Below, piece after piece: positions 32,443-40,990 of a stretch of 64,000 bases of DNA. The stretch is taken from contig CAZOBJ010000003.1 in assembly GCA_964577825.1 (NCBI GenBank), positions 1 to 64,000 of the forward strand, in the 5' to 3' direction. Source of the stretch: CAZOBJ01 sp964577825 (GTDB taxonomy: Bacteria; Planctomycetota; SZUA-567; JAFGNG01). The first letter of the stretch is position 1. The number at the start of each line of letters is the position of its first letter. The translations under genes were made by a program, and so were the position numbers. The notes under the pieces were generated by a model. It saw only the letters and a program-made list of their open reading frames with translations. It had not been told where the DNA came from and searched no databases.

Positions 32443-35400
32443 TTAGAGCAGGCGGCGCTGATTCCTTGTTGCAGCCAGCCGCCTGGCGCGGGCGCCGGTG
32501 GCGCCCTCCTCCTGGAGCGCCTCCTCGATCCGATCCAGGAACGGGCTGCGGCCGGGACGATAGTCGCGGCCGAACAGTCGCCGCCGCGCCGCGTGCGTGA
32601 GGTACAGGAACCGCGCCGCGCGCGTCATGCCCACGTACAGGACCCGCCGCTCCTCTTCCGGGTCCGCGGCGTCCCGCTTGAAGAGCCGGTACGGCATCAG
32701 GCCCTCCTCGCACCCGGTGACGAACACGCACGGGAACTCCAACCCCTTGGCCGCGTGCAGGGTCATCAGGGTCACCGCCTCCGCGCGCGGATCGTACGCG
32801 TCCACGCTCGCCCCGAGCGCGGCCCGCGCCAGGAATGCGGACAGGTCCGCGGCTTGAGACGCGAGAAGCATGAGCCGCGCACGCACGGGCTCTGCACATG
32901 CGTGCCCCGCGGCCGCGCACGAGTCGAGCAGTCCCTTCACGTTCTCCGGCCAGGACGCGGCCCGCGCCAGGCCGCCGAGCGCGTCCGCGCCCACATCCCG
33001 GGCCATCGGGCTCGTCTCCAGCCGGGCGCGCAGGTACCGGCTGTCCGGACGCTGTGCAAGCCGCAGGGCGTCGAGCACGGTGCGCGCGGGCTCGGCCTCG
33101 AAGAGCGGGGTGCTGCCCACGGTCTGCCATGGGATGCTGTGGTCGGCGAAGGCCTTTTCCAGCAGCGGGAACTGGCGCGCCGTGCGGCAAAGCACCGCGA
33201 AGTCGGCGAGGCTCGTGATCTCGGCCTCGCCCGCGCCCGAGGTCACGCCGCTGTCCATGCTGAAGAAGCGCAAACCGCCGGCAAGCGCCTCGATGGTGCG
33301 GGCCACGAACTCCGCTTCGCTGCGGTCGGTCCGGTGACGCACGATGCGCACCTGCACGCCCTGCTGGAGCCCGTCCAGCGGATCGCCGTCCGCGCGGTCC
33401 ATCACGTCGTGGGACGCGCGCAGAATCCGCGCCGAGCAGCGGTAGCTCTGCCGCAGGCGGTACACGGCCGCTTCCGGATAGTCCTCCACGAACCGTTGCA
33501 CGTACCGCACGTCCGCGCCCCGGAACCCGTAGATGGCCTGGTTCGGGTCGCCGATGGCGCACAGGTTCGCGTCTCTCTCCGGCGCGAGCGCGCGCACCAG
33601 ACAGTACTGGGCCGCGTCGATGTCCTGGTATTCGTCCACGAGCAGATACCGCGCCGCGGCCCGCCACCGCGCCCACAGCCCGTCGTCCGCCTCCAGCGCG
33701 CGCACGGCCCCGGGGACGAGGTCATCGAGGTCAAACGCATCTTCCGCGCGCAGGGCCGCCTCGTAGCGAGACGCGAGGTCGGCGAGCTCCGGCGGCGCGT
33801 TTGCCTTGCCGCAGGCCACGGCCTGCTTGTGCTCGCGTAGCCGTCGGCTCGCGCGCGCGGCCGCGCGCGCGGACAGGCCCAGGGACTGCGCAAGCACTCG
33901 TCGGCGGTCGTCCTCGGTGAAGAGGAGCGGCCGCGCCGTGCGGCCCGTGCGATCCGTGGCCTCGGCCAGGATCGCCAAGCCGAGCGAATGAAAGGTGAGC
34001 ACCCGGGGCACCGCGCCTCCGGAGACGCCCAAGAGGCGCCTCAGCCGCGCGCGCATCTCCTCGGCGGCCTTGTTCGTAAAGGTGACCGCCACGATCTCGT
34101 CCGGACGAACGCCTTGCTCGCCCATGAGGTGCGCCACGCGGCAGGCCAGGGTGTGGGTCTTGCCCGTACCGGGCCCCGCGAGCACGAGGGCCGGGCCGGT
34201 GGCGTGGGTGGCGGCCTGGCGCTGCTGGGGGTTGAGCCCGGCGAGCAGGTCCCCCCCGTCCCGGTCGCGCGCCCCGCTGGGCGCGGATGGAGAACCGGCG
34301 CCCGCTCGCACGCGCGCCGCATGCTCGCGCAGTCCCTGGCACGCGGTCAGGTCCAGGGCCAAGACCGGCCGGGCGGGCAGGTCGCTCGGCGTGGCCGTAG
34401 GTGCGGCGAACAGGGCGTTCTCCCTGGCGTGGCGCAGGGAGGCCACCTCGCCCTCCGCGAACGCGCGCACCACACCGTACTCGCCGTCATACCCCTCCTC
34501 GATGCGCACGGTGCGCGCGCGCATGCGGCGGATCGCCTCGGCGAGCATGAGGTCGCCCGCGGCCTCGGGCGGCCGATCCAAGAGAAGGGCGCACTCCGGC
34601 CCGCCTGCGGCCACGGCGCGCGCATACGCCCGGGCCACGGTCCGGGTGGCCCGGCCCTTGCCCGTGATCTCGGCGAGCAGCTCCTTGAGCGGAATGATCG
34701 AGCGGAAGGGGTGCCGGTTGGGCCGCTCGTCCAGGTCTGCGCGGTCGGCGAGCTGCGCCACGCGATAGAGCACCCCCAGGGTGACGGGCTTGCCGCACAC
34801 CGGGCAGATGCCGCCTCGGCGGAGGGTCTGTTGCGGGTTCCAGCGCACCCCGCACTTGCGGTGGCCGTCGTAGTGGTACTTGCCCTCCTGGGGAAACAGG
34901 TCGATCGTACCCAGGAAGCGCTCTGGGTCGCCCGTGCGCAGCGCGGAGATGATGTCCGGGTAGGAGAGCCCGGTGTCAAGCACGTTCGCGTTGCGCGCCA
35001 TGCGCTCCGGCGAGTGCGCGTCCGAGTTCGAAAGCAGCGTATACCCGTCCAGGAACCGGCACGCCCACAACATAGGCGCGTCCGCGGACAGGCCCGTCTC
35101 CACGGCGTGCACGTGGCCGGCCAGGTCCCGGAAGCACTCGTCGATCGAGTCGAACCCCGACTTGGACCCGAGCGCCGAGAACCACGGGGTCCACACGTGC
35201 GCGGGCACGAAGAGCGCCTCGGGCGCGGCCTCCAGCACGAGCTCCAACAGGTCCCGGCTGTCCAGGCCCAGAATCGGCCGTCCGTCCGAGGTCAGGTTCG
35301 CGCCCAAGGCCTCCAGGCGCGCGCAGATGCGCTCCACGGACGCGAAGTCGGGCGCGAGAACCAGGTTGTGCACCTTGCGGACCCGGTCGCCGCGCTTGTA

Positions 35401-35691
35401 CACGTTGCTGATTTCCGCGGTGAGCAGGAACCGCACCGGCGCCAGGGCAGCGCCCGGCGGGGCCGGGTCGCCGTCCACGCGCAACGCGGGCTTGAGCGCG
35501 AACAGGCCTTCCTCGGCCGGATCGAGCTTGTCGCGCAGCTCCGCGAGCCAGCCCGGATGGGTGAAGTCGCCCGTGCCCACCACGGTCACGCCCTTGATGC
35601 GCGCCCATCGGTCGAGCTGCTCGGGCACGAGCTCCTTGCTCGTGGCCACGGAGAAGTGGCTGTGCAGATGCAGGTCCGCGATGAATCGCAC
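32443..35691 (-). CDS. endonuclease Q-like (PHP) nuclease fused to a UvrD/PcrA-type helicase
   Basis: 1082 residues from GTG 35691 (AAGGGG upstream; a TTG 14 codons earlier is the alternative). Residues 1-400 match endonuclease Q: PHP metal motif DLHLHSHFS at the N-terminus, GTGDFTHP, NSDAHS, and a zinc-ribbon-like element with Cys near 280, 296 and 299 (KCGVRW, CPVCGKP). EndoQ nicks DNA 5' of uracil, hypoxanthine or abasic sites. Residues about 485-1070 are a superfamily 1A 3'-5' helicase: Q-motif LNPQQRQA, Walker A GPGTGKT, VDEYQDID, GDPNQAIYGFRG, QSYRCSARIL, TLHAAKGLEF and YVGMTRA. The fusion implies nicking at a deaminated base followed by strand unwinding. Promoter at 35749-35777. Confidence 0.9.
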   Translation of the reverse strand: MRFIADLHLHSHFSVATSKELVPEQLDRWARIKGVTVVGTGDFTHPGWLAELRDKLDPAEEGLFALKPALRVDGDPAPPGAALAPVRFLLTAEISNVYKRGDRVRKVHNLVLAPDFASVERICARLEALGANLTSDGRPILGLDSRDLLELVLEAAPEALFVPAHVWTPWFSALGSKSGFDSIDECFRDLAGHVHAVETGLSADAPMLWACRFLDGYTLLSNSDAHSPERMARNANVLDTGLSYPDIISALRTGDPERFLGTIDLFPQEGKYHYDGHRKCGVRWNPQQTLRRGGICPVCGKPVTLGVLYRVAQLADRADLDERPNRHPFRSIIPLKELLAEITGKGRATRTVARAYARAVAAGGPECALLLDRPPEAAGDLMLAEAIRRMRARTVRIEEGYDGEYGVVRAFAEGEVASLRHARENALFAAPTATPSDLPARPVLALDLTACQGLREHAARVRAGAGSPSAPSGARDRDGGDLLAGLNPQQRQAATHATGPALVLAGPGTGKTHTLACRVAHLMGEQGVRPDEIVAVTFTNKAAEEMRARLRRLLGVSGGAVPRVLTFHSLGLAILAEATDRTGRTARPLLFTEDDRRRVLAQSLGLSARAAARASRRLREHKQAVACGKANAPPELADLASRYEAALRAEDAFDLDDLVPGAVRALEADDGLWARWRAAARYLLVDEYQDIDAAQYCLVRALAPERDANLCAIGDPNQAIYGFRGADVRYVQRFVEDYPEAAVYRLRQSYRCSARILRASHDVMDRADGDPLDGLQQGVQVRIVRHRTDRSEAEFVARTIEALAGGLRFFSMDSGVTSGAGEAEITSLADFAVLCRTARQFPLLEKAFADHSIPWQTVGSTPLFEAEPARTVLDALRLAQRPDSRYLRARLETSPMARDVGADALGGLARAASWPENVKGLLDSCAAAGHACAEPVRARLMLLASQAADLSAFLARAALGASVDAYDPRAEAVTLMTLHAAKGLEFPCVFVTGCEEGLMPYRLFKRDAADPEEERRVLYVGMTRAARFLYLTHAARRRLFGRDYRPGRSPFLDRIEEALQEEGATGARARRLAATRNQRRLL

Positions 35692-35748
35692 GCCAGAGGC
35701 CCCTTGGCTCGTGCGGACGGTCGTCAACCGCAACCGAAAATCGCGCGT

Positions 35749-35777
35749 ATTCTACGCCCCCGCCGCCTGTCCGGCAA
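35749..35777 (-). promoter_or_regulatory. promoter of the EndoQ-UvrD gene
   Basis: Minus-strand TTGCCG, 17-base spacer, TAGAAT, giving a leader of about 50 bases to GTG 35691. Confidence 0.5.
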
Positions 35778-35961
35778 GGGGCGCGGATGCGACACGGCGC
35801 TTGCGGGGCCGGTCGGTGTGTTGAGTTCGCCTGAGAGGCCACCGATCCGGGTAGGAGGGCGCGTGCTTGACAGGGGCGCGCGATTGTGCCAGGGTCGGCT
35901 GTATTCCATGCCGTGCGCAACGGCATGGATAGACCGAACAGGCCGCAAGCGGGGCCCACTC

Positions 35962-37422
35962 ATGAGCGAACAGGTGTTGCTCGCCATCGACCGCAGCCAG
36001 TTCGAGGACATCGAAGGCCTTTCCCTGAGCCTGTGCGAGCCGGCCAAGGACCCCGACAACCCGATCCTGCGCCGGGACGAGCCCGCGGGCCCCGACGCGC
36101 ACCTCGCCCACTTCAACGGCACGATCCTCCGGGACGGCGGCCGCTACCGCCTGTGGTACGCGGCCGCGTCCGCGCCTCCGGGCAGGGATCAGCAACGCTG
36201 GCCCCTGCGCGCGGCCTATGCAGAGAGCCCGGACGGGCGCACCTGGCACAAGCCGCGCCTGGGCCTGCGCCCGTTCCGCGGAAGCCGGGACAACAATCTG
36301 GTCGCCGGGCTGCCGGACAACTCGGAGTGCATCGACATCCTGCGCGAGGCGGACGGCACGTACCGCGCCGTGGTCATGCGCATCAACGGCCTGCGCGAAG
36401 AGCACCTCGACCCGGTCCTGCGCAAGGGCGCACGGAGCGGGATCCCCAAGCCCGCGTTCATGGGCATCGCGCACAGCGAAGACGGGCTGCGGTGGTCGTT
36501 CCGCGAGCCAGAGCGGCCCGCCATCCTGGAGAAGCTGGAGACCGCGCGGCTGCTCAAGATCGGGGACCTCTACATCCTCAACGGACAGCAGACGAGCCCC
36601 TGGGCCCTGAACCCCCGCCACGGCGGCCGAGCGGTGGGCTTTTTCGCTTCCCGAGACCTCGTCACCTGGGAGAAGCTGCCGGTCAGCTACGAGCACCAAG
36701 ACGTGCAGACCCATGTGGGCATTGCGCCGCTCGCGTGCTACAGCGGCACCTGGGTAGGACTGGTGGGCCGGTTCCAGTCCGCGTTCGAGACCCCGGACCA
36801 GCACTTCGAGCTGGCCCTGGTCGTGTCGCGCGACGGTGTGCATTGGACCGAGCCCGTGCCGTGTACGCCCTTCATCCGCCGGGGCCCGGTGGGCGCATGG
36901 GACTTTGGCGGCGTTCTACAGGGCAAGGGGCTCATCGAACAGGGCGACGAGGCCCTGCTCTATTACGGGGGCAACGACCACGGCAACTCCGCCCGGTTCG
37001 CGCATACGGCCATCGGCCGCGTGCGCTTTCCCGTGCATCGGTACGGGTACCTGGGTCTGCACGTGGCGTGGGGATTCTTCGAGGATCGGCCGCAGCCCCG
37101 GGAAGGGACCTGCACCACGCGGCTCCTCGACCCGCCCGAGGATACGCGTGCGGTCTCGGTTGCGCTCAACGCCGCAAATCTGGGTGAGGACCGTGTCCTG
37201 CGGGCCGAGCTTGTCGACGAGGCGGGCCGCACCATCGAAGGGTGTGCGCGTGGGGACTGCGTCCCGCTCGCCCGAGACGGCGTGCGCGTGCCGGTCGTCT
37301 GGCGGGGCCGAGAGGTCGTCGAGCGCACGGGCGCGATCCGCGTGCGCGTGCACTTGCGCGGCGGCCGGTTCCGGGAGGAGTCGCCCCGGCTCTACGCGGT
37401 GCGGGTCGAGTGGAAGACCTGA
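35962..37422 (+). CDS. five-bladed beta-propeller glycosidase-like protein (GH43/GH130-like fold)
   Basis: 486 residues from ATG 35962; no strong ribosome-binding site. Repeated blade patterns are visible: GRYRLWYAAAS, LRAAYAESPDGRTW, FMGIAHSEDGLRW, GFFASRDLVTWEKL, LALVVSRDGVHWTEPVP and EALLYYGGNDHG. The -SxDGxxW- recurrences are typical of GH32/43/62/68/130 propellers. Acidic catalytic residues cannot be assigned safely. The last 120 residues form a separate beta-sandwich-like domain. No signal peptide, so probably cytoplasmic. A TTGACA occurs at 35867-35872 but its -10 is poor. Confidence 0.75.
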   Translation: MSEQVLLAIDRSQFEDIEGLSLSLCEPAKDPDNPILRRDEPAGPDAHLAHFNGTILRDGGRYRLWYAAASAPPGRDQQRWPLRAAYAESPDGRTWHKPRLGLRPFRGSRDNNLVAGLPDNSECIDILREADGTYRAVVMRINGLREEHLDPVLRKGARSGIPKPAFMGIAHSEDGLRWSFREPERPAILEKLETARLLKIGDLYILNGQQTSPWALNPRHGGRAVGFFASRDLVTWEKLPVSYEHQDVQTHVGIAPLACYSGTWVGLVGRFQSAFETPDQHFELALVVSRDGVHWTEPVPCTPFIRRGPVGAWDFGGVLQGKGLIEQGDEALLYYGGNDHGNSARFAHTAIGRVRFPVHRYGYLGLHVAWGFFEDRPQPREGTCTTRLLDPPEDTRAVSVALNAANLGEDRVLRAELVDEAGRTIEGCARGDCVPLARDGVRVPVVWRGREVVERTGAIRVRVHLRGGRFREESPRLYAVRVEWKT

Positions 37423-37508
37423 GGGTCGCGTCCGGCGGCTGCCGCGCTCATCTCACGCGGTTCCGGCCAGACCCAGGCGCAGTCCTACTGACGTGCCCGG
37501 GCCCGCGC

Positions 37509-38420
37509 TCAGAACCTCGTGCCCGCATCGGGCGCGATGCCCGCGTCTTCGAGCCGGCGCTCCACGCGCCCGCGCGCCGCATGGTCGTCGGGCGCCGCGC
37601 CCAGGTACCGGCGGTAATGGAGCGCAGCCTGCTCGCGGTCGCCCAGGTGGTCCCACAGCAGGTCCGCCAGAAAGAGATGCGCCTCCGGGTGCTGGGGCGC
37701 CTTCTGTAGCGCGGCGCGCAGGTAGCTCTCCGCGTCCAGGTACCGCTGAGTGCGCAGCTCGCACAGGGCCAGCCGGAAATAGACCTCCGGGTTGTCCGGG
37801 TCGTCGCGCAGCGTAGCGATGAAGCTCTGCCGCGCGGGCTCGGGCAGGTCGAGCTCCAGGAAGCAGCACCCCTCCATGAAACGCGCCTCGGTGTAGGAGG
37901 ACTTCAGCCGCAGGGCCTGCTGAAAGTACTCGAGCGCGCGCCGGTAGTCCTCGCGCTTGTCGCGGTCCTTGGCGGGGAGGAAGTAGTACGCGCGGCCCAG
38001 CATGTAGGCCGCGTGGGCGCTGGTGTTGTCCAGGCGAAAGGCCCGCTGTAGCGGGGAAACGGCCTCCTGTTCGCGGTCCTGGTGGAAGAGGGCGCTCCCG
38101 AGCACCAGCCACGCGGGCGCGAATCCGCTGTCCAGGTACGTGGCCTTGCGCGCGTTCTCCTCGGCGGCCATGTACAGCCCGCGGTCGAGGTACGTCAGCG
38201 CCACGCGGAAGTGCGCCTGCGGGCTGCGGGGCTTGAGCTGCACCGCGCGCTTGAACCGCGCCAGCGCGCGCGCGTTCTGTCCCTCCCGAGCGAACCGCGC
38301 GCCCTCGCGCATGGCGGTGCGGTACTCGCGCTCGGTCTGCGCCAGATCCCCGTCGGCCGCGCACACCGCGCTGCCGAAGAGCATCCCCGTCAGCGTGACC
38401 GTCATCAGAATCGCGCGCAT
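37509..38420 (-). CDS. secreted TPR-repeat protein
   Basis: 303 residues from ATG 38420 (GGAGGA upstream). Signal peptide at 1-21 (ILMTVTLTGMLFGSAVCA). About seven TPR units follow, e.g. ARALARFKRAVQLKPRSPQA and ALEYFQQALRLKSSYTEA, spaced by 34-37 residues. It has its own promoter (38460-38488) but lies next to the CHASE2 cyclase and barrel genes, so an accessory role in that envelope system is possible. Confidence 0.8.
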   Translation of the reverse strand: MRAILMTVTLTGMLFGSAVCAADGDLAQTEREYRTAMREGARFAREGQNARALARFKRAVQLKPRSPQAHFRVALTYLDRGLYMAAEENARKATYLDSGFAPAWLVLGSALFHQDREQEAVSPLQRAFRLDNTSAHAAYMLGRAYYFLPAKDRDKREDYRRALEYFQQALRLKSSYTEARFMEGCCFLELDLPEPARQSFIATLRDDPDNPEVYFRLALCELRTQRYLDAESYLRAALQKAPQHPEAHLFLADLLWDHLGDREQAALHYRRYLGAAPDDHAARGRVERRLEDAGIAPDAGTRF

Positions 38421-38459
38421 GGGTCCTCCGCGCACACAGACCTCCTCACAGCCCACGCC

Positions 38460-38488
38460 ATTGTAGCCTGCGCGCCCCGGCCCTGCAA
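38460..38488 (-). promoter_or_regulatory. promoter of the secreted TPR gene
   Basis: Minus-strand TTGCAG, 17-base spacer, TACAAT, 40 bases upstream of ATG 38420. Confidence 0.55.
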
Positions 38489-38505
38489 TGCCCGGGACCA
38501 GGGGC

Positions 38506-40896
38506 CTACTTGGTCGTGAAGGTGGTCACCCCGTCCCAGTCCGGGCCCGGGGGCTCGCGCAGGAAGGTCTCGATGCGCTCCAGGTACACGTCGTACAGCC
38601 GCGCGGGACGGCGCTCGCGCAGGACCAGGATCTTCTCTCTGGCCTGGTCGAAGCGCCGGGCCTGGTAGTCGGCGAACGCGGCCTCGAAGGCGGCCACCTC
38701 GGCGCGCACCTCGTCCGAGGGCGGGCCCTCGCAGATGAGCTCGTAGATGGCGCTGGGCTCCTCCTTGCCCTTGACCCGCACCTTGTCCAGGAGCCGGCAG
38801 AAGAACCGGTCGCTCAGGGCCGCGCGGGTGGACTCGCTCAGGATGATGTCCACCTTGTACTCCTTGGTCGCGCCCTCCAGGCGGCTGCCCAGGTTCACGT
38901 TGTCGCCCATGACCGTGTAGTCGAACCGGGTGTCGCTTCCCATGTTGCCCACGCTCATCTGGCCGGTGTTGAGCCCGATCCCGATGCGCACGGTGGGCAG
39001 CCCCCGCGCGTCCCAGTCGCCCTGCATGGCGTGCAGGGTTTCCATCATGCGCAGCGCCGCCCGGGCCGCGTTGGCCGCATGGTCCGGGTCGTCGAGGGGC
39101 GCGTTCCAGAAGGCCATGATCTCGTCGCCCACGAACTTATCCACCGTGCCGCGCGTCTGCATCACGATGTCGGCCATGGGCGTGAGGTACTCGTTGAGGA
39201 AGGTGGCCAGCTCCTCGGCGGTCATCTTCTCCGAAATGCTGGTGAAGCTGCGGATGTCGCTGAACAGGATCGTGAGCTCCTTCTGCTCGCCCTTCAGCGA
39301 CAGCCGGTCCGGGTCGGCCACGAGCTGCTCCACGAGCGCGGGCGAGAGGTACGTGGAGAACGCCCCCTGGATGAACCGTTTCTTGCGACCCTCGAAGAAG
39401 TAGTTGAGCACGGTCACCGTCACGAACACGGCGAGGACGCTCACGATCGGGAAGGAGATGGTGAGCACCAGGTGCTCCTCGAACATGAGGTGGTACCCCA
39501 ACAGCACGATGCCCACGAACATGGCCACCAGGAACACCGCGCCCAGGAGCGGGCGCGCGTACGCGCCCACCAGGGCCGTCACAATACCCGCGACCAGGAT
39601 GAACACGAGCTCCGCCGACCACGCCCACGCGGGCTCGCGCAGCATGTCGCCCTCCAGGATGTTGTCGGCCACGTTCGCGTGCACCTCCACGCCGGGGCAT
39701 CCCTCGTCGAAGGGCGTGGACCGCAGGTCCAGGAGGCCGCCCGCGCTGGAGCCGAGCAGCACGTGCTTGCCCCGGATGCGCTCCGGGGACACGTCGCCCT
39801 GGAGCATGTCCGCGGCCGGGATGTAGTCGAAGGTGCGCGCCGGGCCGCGGAAGTTCACGTACATGCGGCCGATCTCGTCGGTGGGCACGTACAGCTCGCC
39901 GCTCGATCCGTGCCCGGGGTCCGTCGACCGGGTGTTCACCGGAATCCGGATCCCGGTCACGCCCAGCTCGTCCATCTCCACCGTGCCCGAGGCGCGCTCT
40001 CCCCCCAGCGCCAGGCGCAGCATCTGGAGCGGCAGGGACGGGTACAGGTTGTCCTGGAACTCCCACACGAGGGGCACGCGCCGGATGGTGCCCGCCAGCA
40101 TGGTGGACGGGTTGAAGGACCCGCTTCGCTCCATGGCCGCGTCGGCCAGCACGGGGATGTTCAGGATCGGGCGATAGGGCACCACGCCCAGCTTCTGGAA
40201 GGGCGAGTCCTCGATGGCCTGCTCGCCTCCGCGGGCCACGAACACGCCCGCGCCGTAGGGCACGTCGAACTCGTCGAAGAGCCCGTCGTCCTCGAGCTGC
40301 CAGAAGTACCCGAGCACCACGCGCGGGCAGTCCTCCACGAACGCGGCGAGCACCGCGTCGTGGTCGAGATACCGAACCGCCGGCGCCTCGGGGTCGACCT
40401 TGGGGCCCAGGGCCGCGCGGAACGCGTCCAGCAACTCGTCCACCCGGGCCATGTCCAGGTCGTCGGGCACGGGCACGCCGCCGCCGACCAGCCCGTTGAT
40501 CCGCGGGAGCGCGTACTTGAGCGAGCTGCGGTCGGGCTCCGCGAACACGATGTCGAGGCCAATCGCCCTGGGCTCGCAGGCGTCCACCTCGCGCAGGAGC
40601 TTTGCCACCACGTCGCGCGGCCAGGGCCACTGCCCCAGCTCGGCGAGGCTGGGCTCGTCGATGTCCACGACCACCACGGACAGCTCGTGGCGCGGGCGGG
40701 GGTCGGGCCCGCGCATCTTGAACATGGCGTCGCGCGCGCGGTCGTCCACCGCGTGCACGAACTCGGTCACCGGCCGGGGCGTCCAGTGCAGGGGGGCGCG
40801 CGGATGGAGGGTCACCGAAAGGACGGCAATGAGCAGTCCGACTTTGAAGGGGCTCGGCCCGAGCACGGCCGCGGCCACACGGCGCAACCCGTTCAC
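38506..40896 (-). CDS. CHASE2-domain adenylate/guanylate cyclase
   Basis: 796 residues from GTG 40896 (AAAGGGG upstream). An N-terminal membrane helix (17-30), an extracytoplasmic CHASE2 sensor at about 50-430 (VVVVDIDEPSLAELGQWPWPR, in part, is the typical entry; GKHVLLGSSAGGLLDLRSTPF the typical exit), three membrane helices (about 440-510), then a class III cyclase domain at about 540-740: FSDIRSFTSISE with the first metal Asp, VDKFVGDEIMAFWNAP with the second metal Asp, and VMGDNVNLGSRLE. It should make cAMP or cGMP in response to a periplasmic signal. The C-terminal 60 residues are helical. A terminator hairpin separates it from fecR-like gene upstream. Confidence 0.9.
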   Translation of the reverse strand: MNGLRRVAAAVLGPSPFKVGLLIAVLSVTLHPRAPLHWTPRPVTEFVHAVDDRARDAMFKMRGPDPRPRHELSVVVVDIDEPSLAELGQWPWPRDVVAKLLREVDACEPRAIGLDIVFAEPDRSSLKYALPRINGLVGGGVPVPDDLDMARVDELLDAFRAALGPKVDPEAPAVRYLDHDAVLAAFVEDCPRVVLGYFWQLEDDGLFDEFDVPYGAGVFVARGGEQAIEDSPFQKLGVVPYRPILNIPVLADAAMERSGSFNPSTMLAGTIRRVPLVWEFQDNLYPSLPLQMLRLALGGERASGTVEMDELGVTGIRIPVNTRSTDPGHGSSGELYVPTDEIGRMYVNFRGPARTFDYIPAADMLQGDVSPERIRGKHVLLGSSAGGLLDLRSTPFDEGCPGVEVHANVADNILEGDMLREPAWAWSAELVFILVAGIVTALVGAYARPLLGAVFLVAMFVGIVLLGYHLMFEEHLVLTISFPIVSVLAVFVTVTVLNYFFEGRKKRFIQGAFSTYLSPALVEQLVADPDRLSLKGEQKELTILFSDIRSFTSISEKMTAEELATFLNEYLTPMADIVMQTRGTVDKFVGDEIMAFWNAPLDDPDHAANAARAALRMMETLHAMQGDWDARGLPTVRIGIGLNTGQMSVGNMGSDTRFDYTVMGDNVNLGSRLEGATKEYKVDIILSESTRAALSDRFFCRLLDKVRVKGKEEPSAIYELICEGPPSDEVRAEVAAFEAAFADYQARRFDQAREKILVLRERRPARLYDVYLERIETFLREPPGPDWDGVTTFTTK

Positions 40897-40928
40897 CGCT
40901 CACGCCCCTTTCCAAGAACCGCTCGTCA

Positions 40929-40959
40929 AGAAAACGGGGAGACGCGTACGCCTCCCCGT
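40929..40959 (-). terminator. terminator/attenuator between the FecR-like and cyclase genes
   Basis: Read on the minus strand: 11-bp stem ACGGGGAGGCG / CGTCTCCCCGT, TACG loop, then TTTTCTT. It lies 32 bases after the FecR-protein stop and 33 bases before the cyclase start, so cyclase expression depends on read-through or a hidden promoter. Confidence 0.75.
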
Positions 40960-40990
40960 GGTCCGTGCGTGCCTGCTTCGAACCGGCGGA

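Noticed and set aside
33988..35961. Upstream part of a 1144-residue plus-strand frame
   Set aside because: Antisense to the EndoQ-UvrD gene; only the part from ATG 35962 shows propeller motifs.
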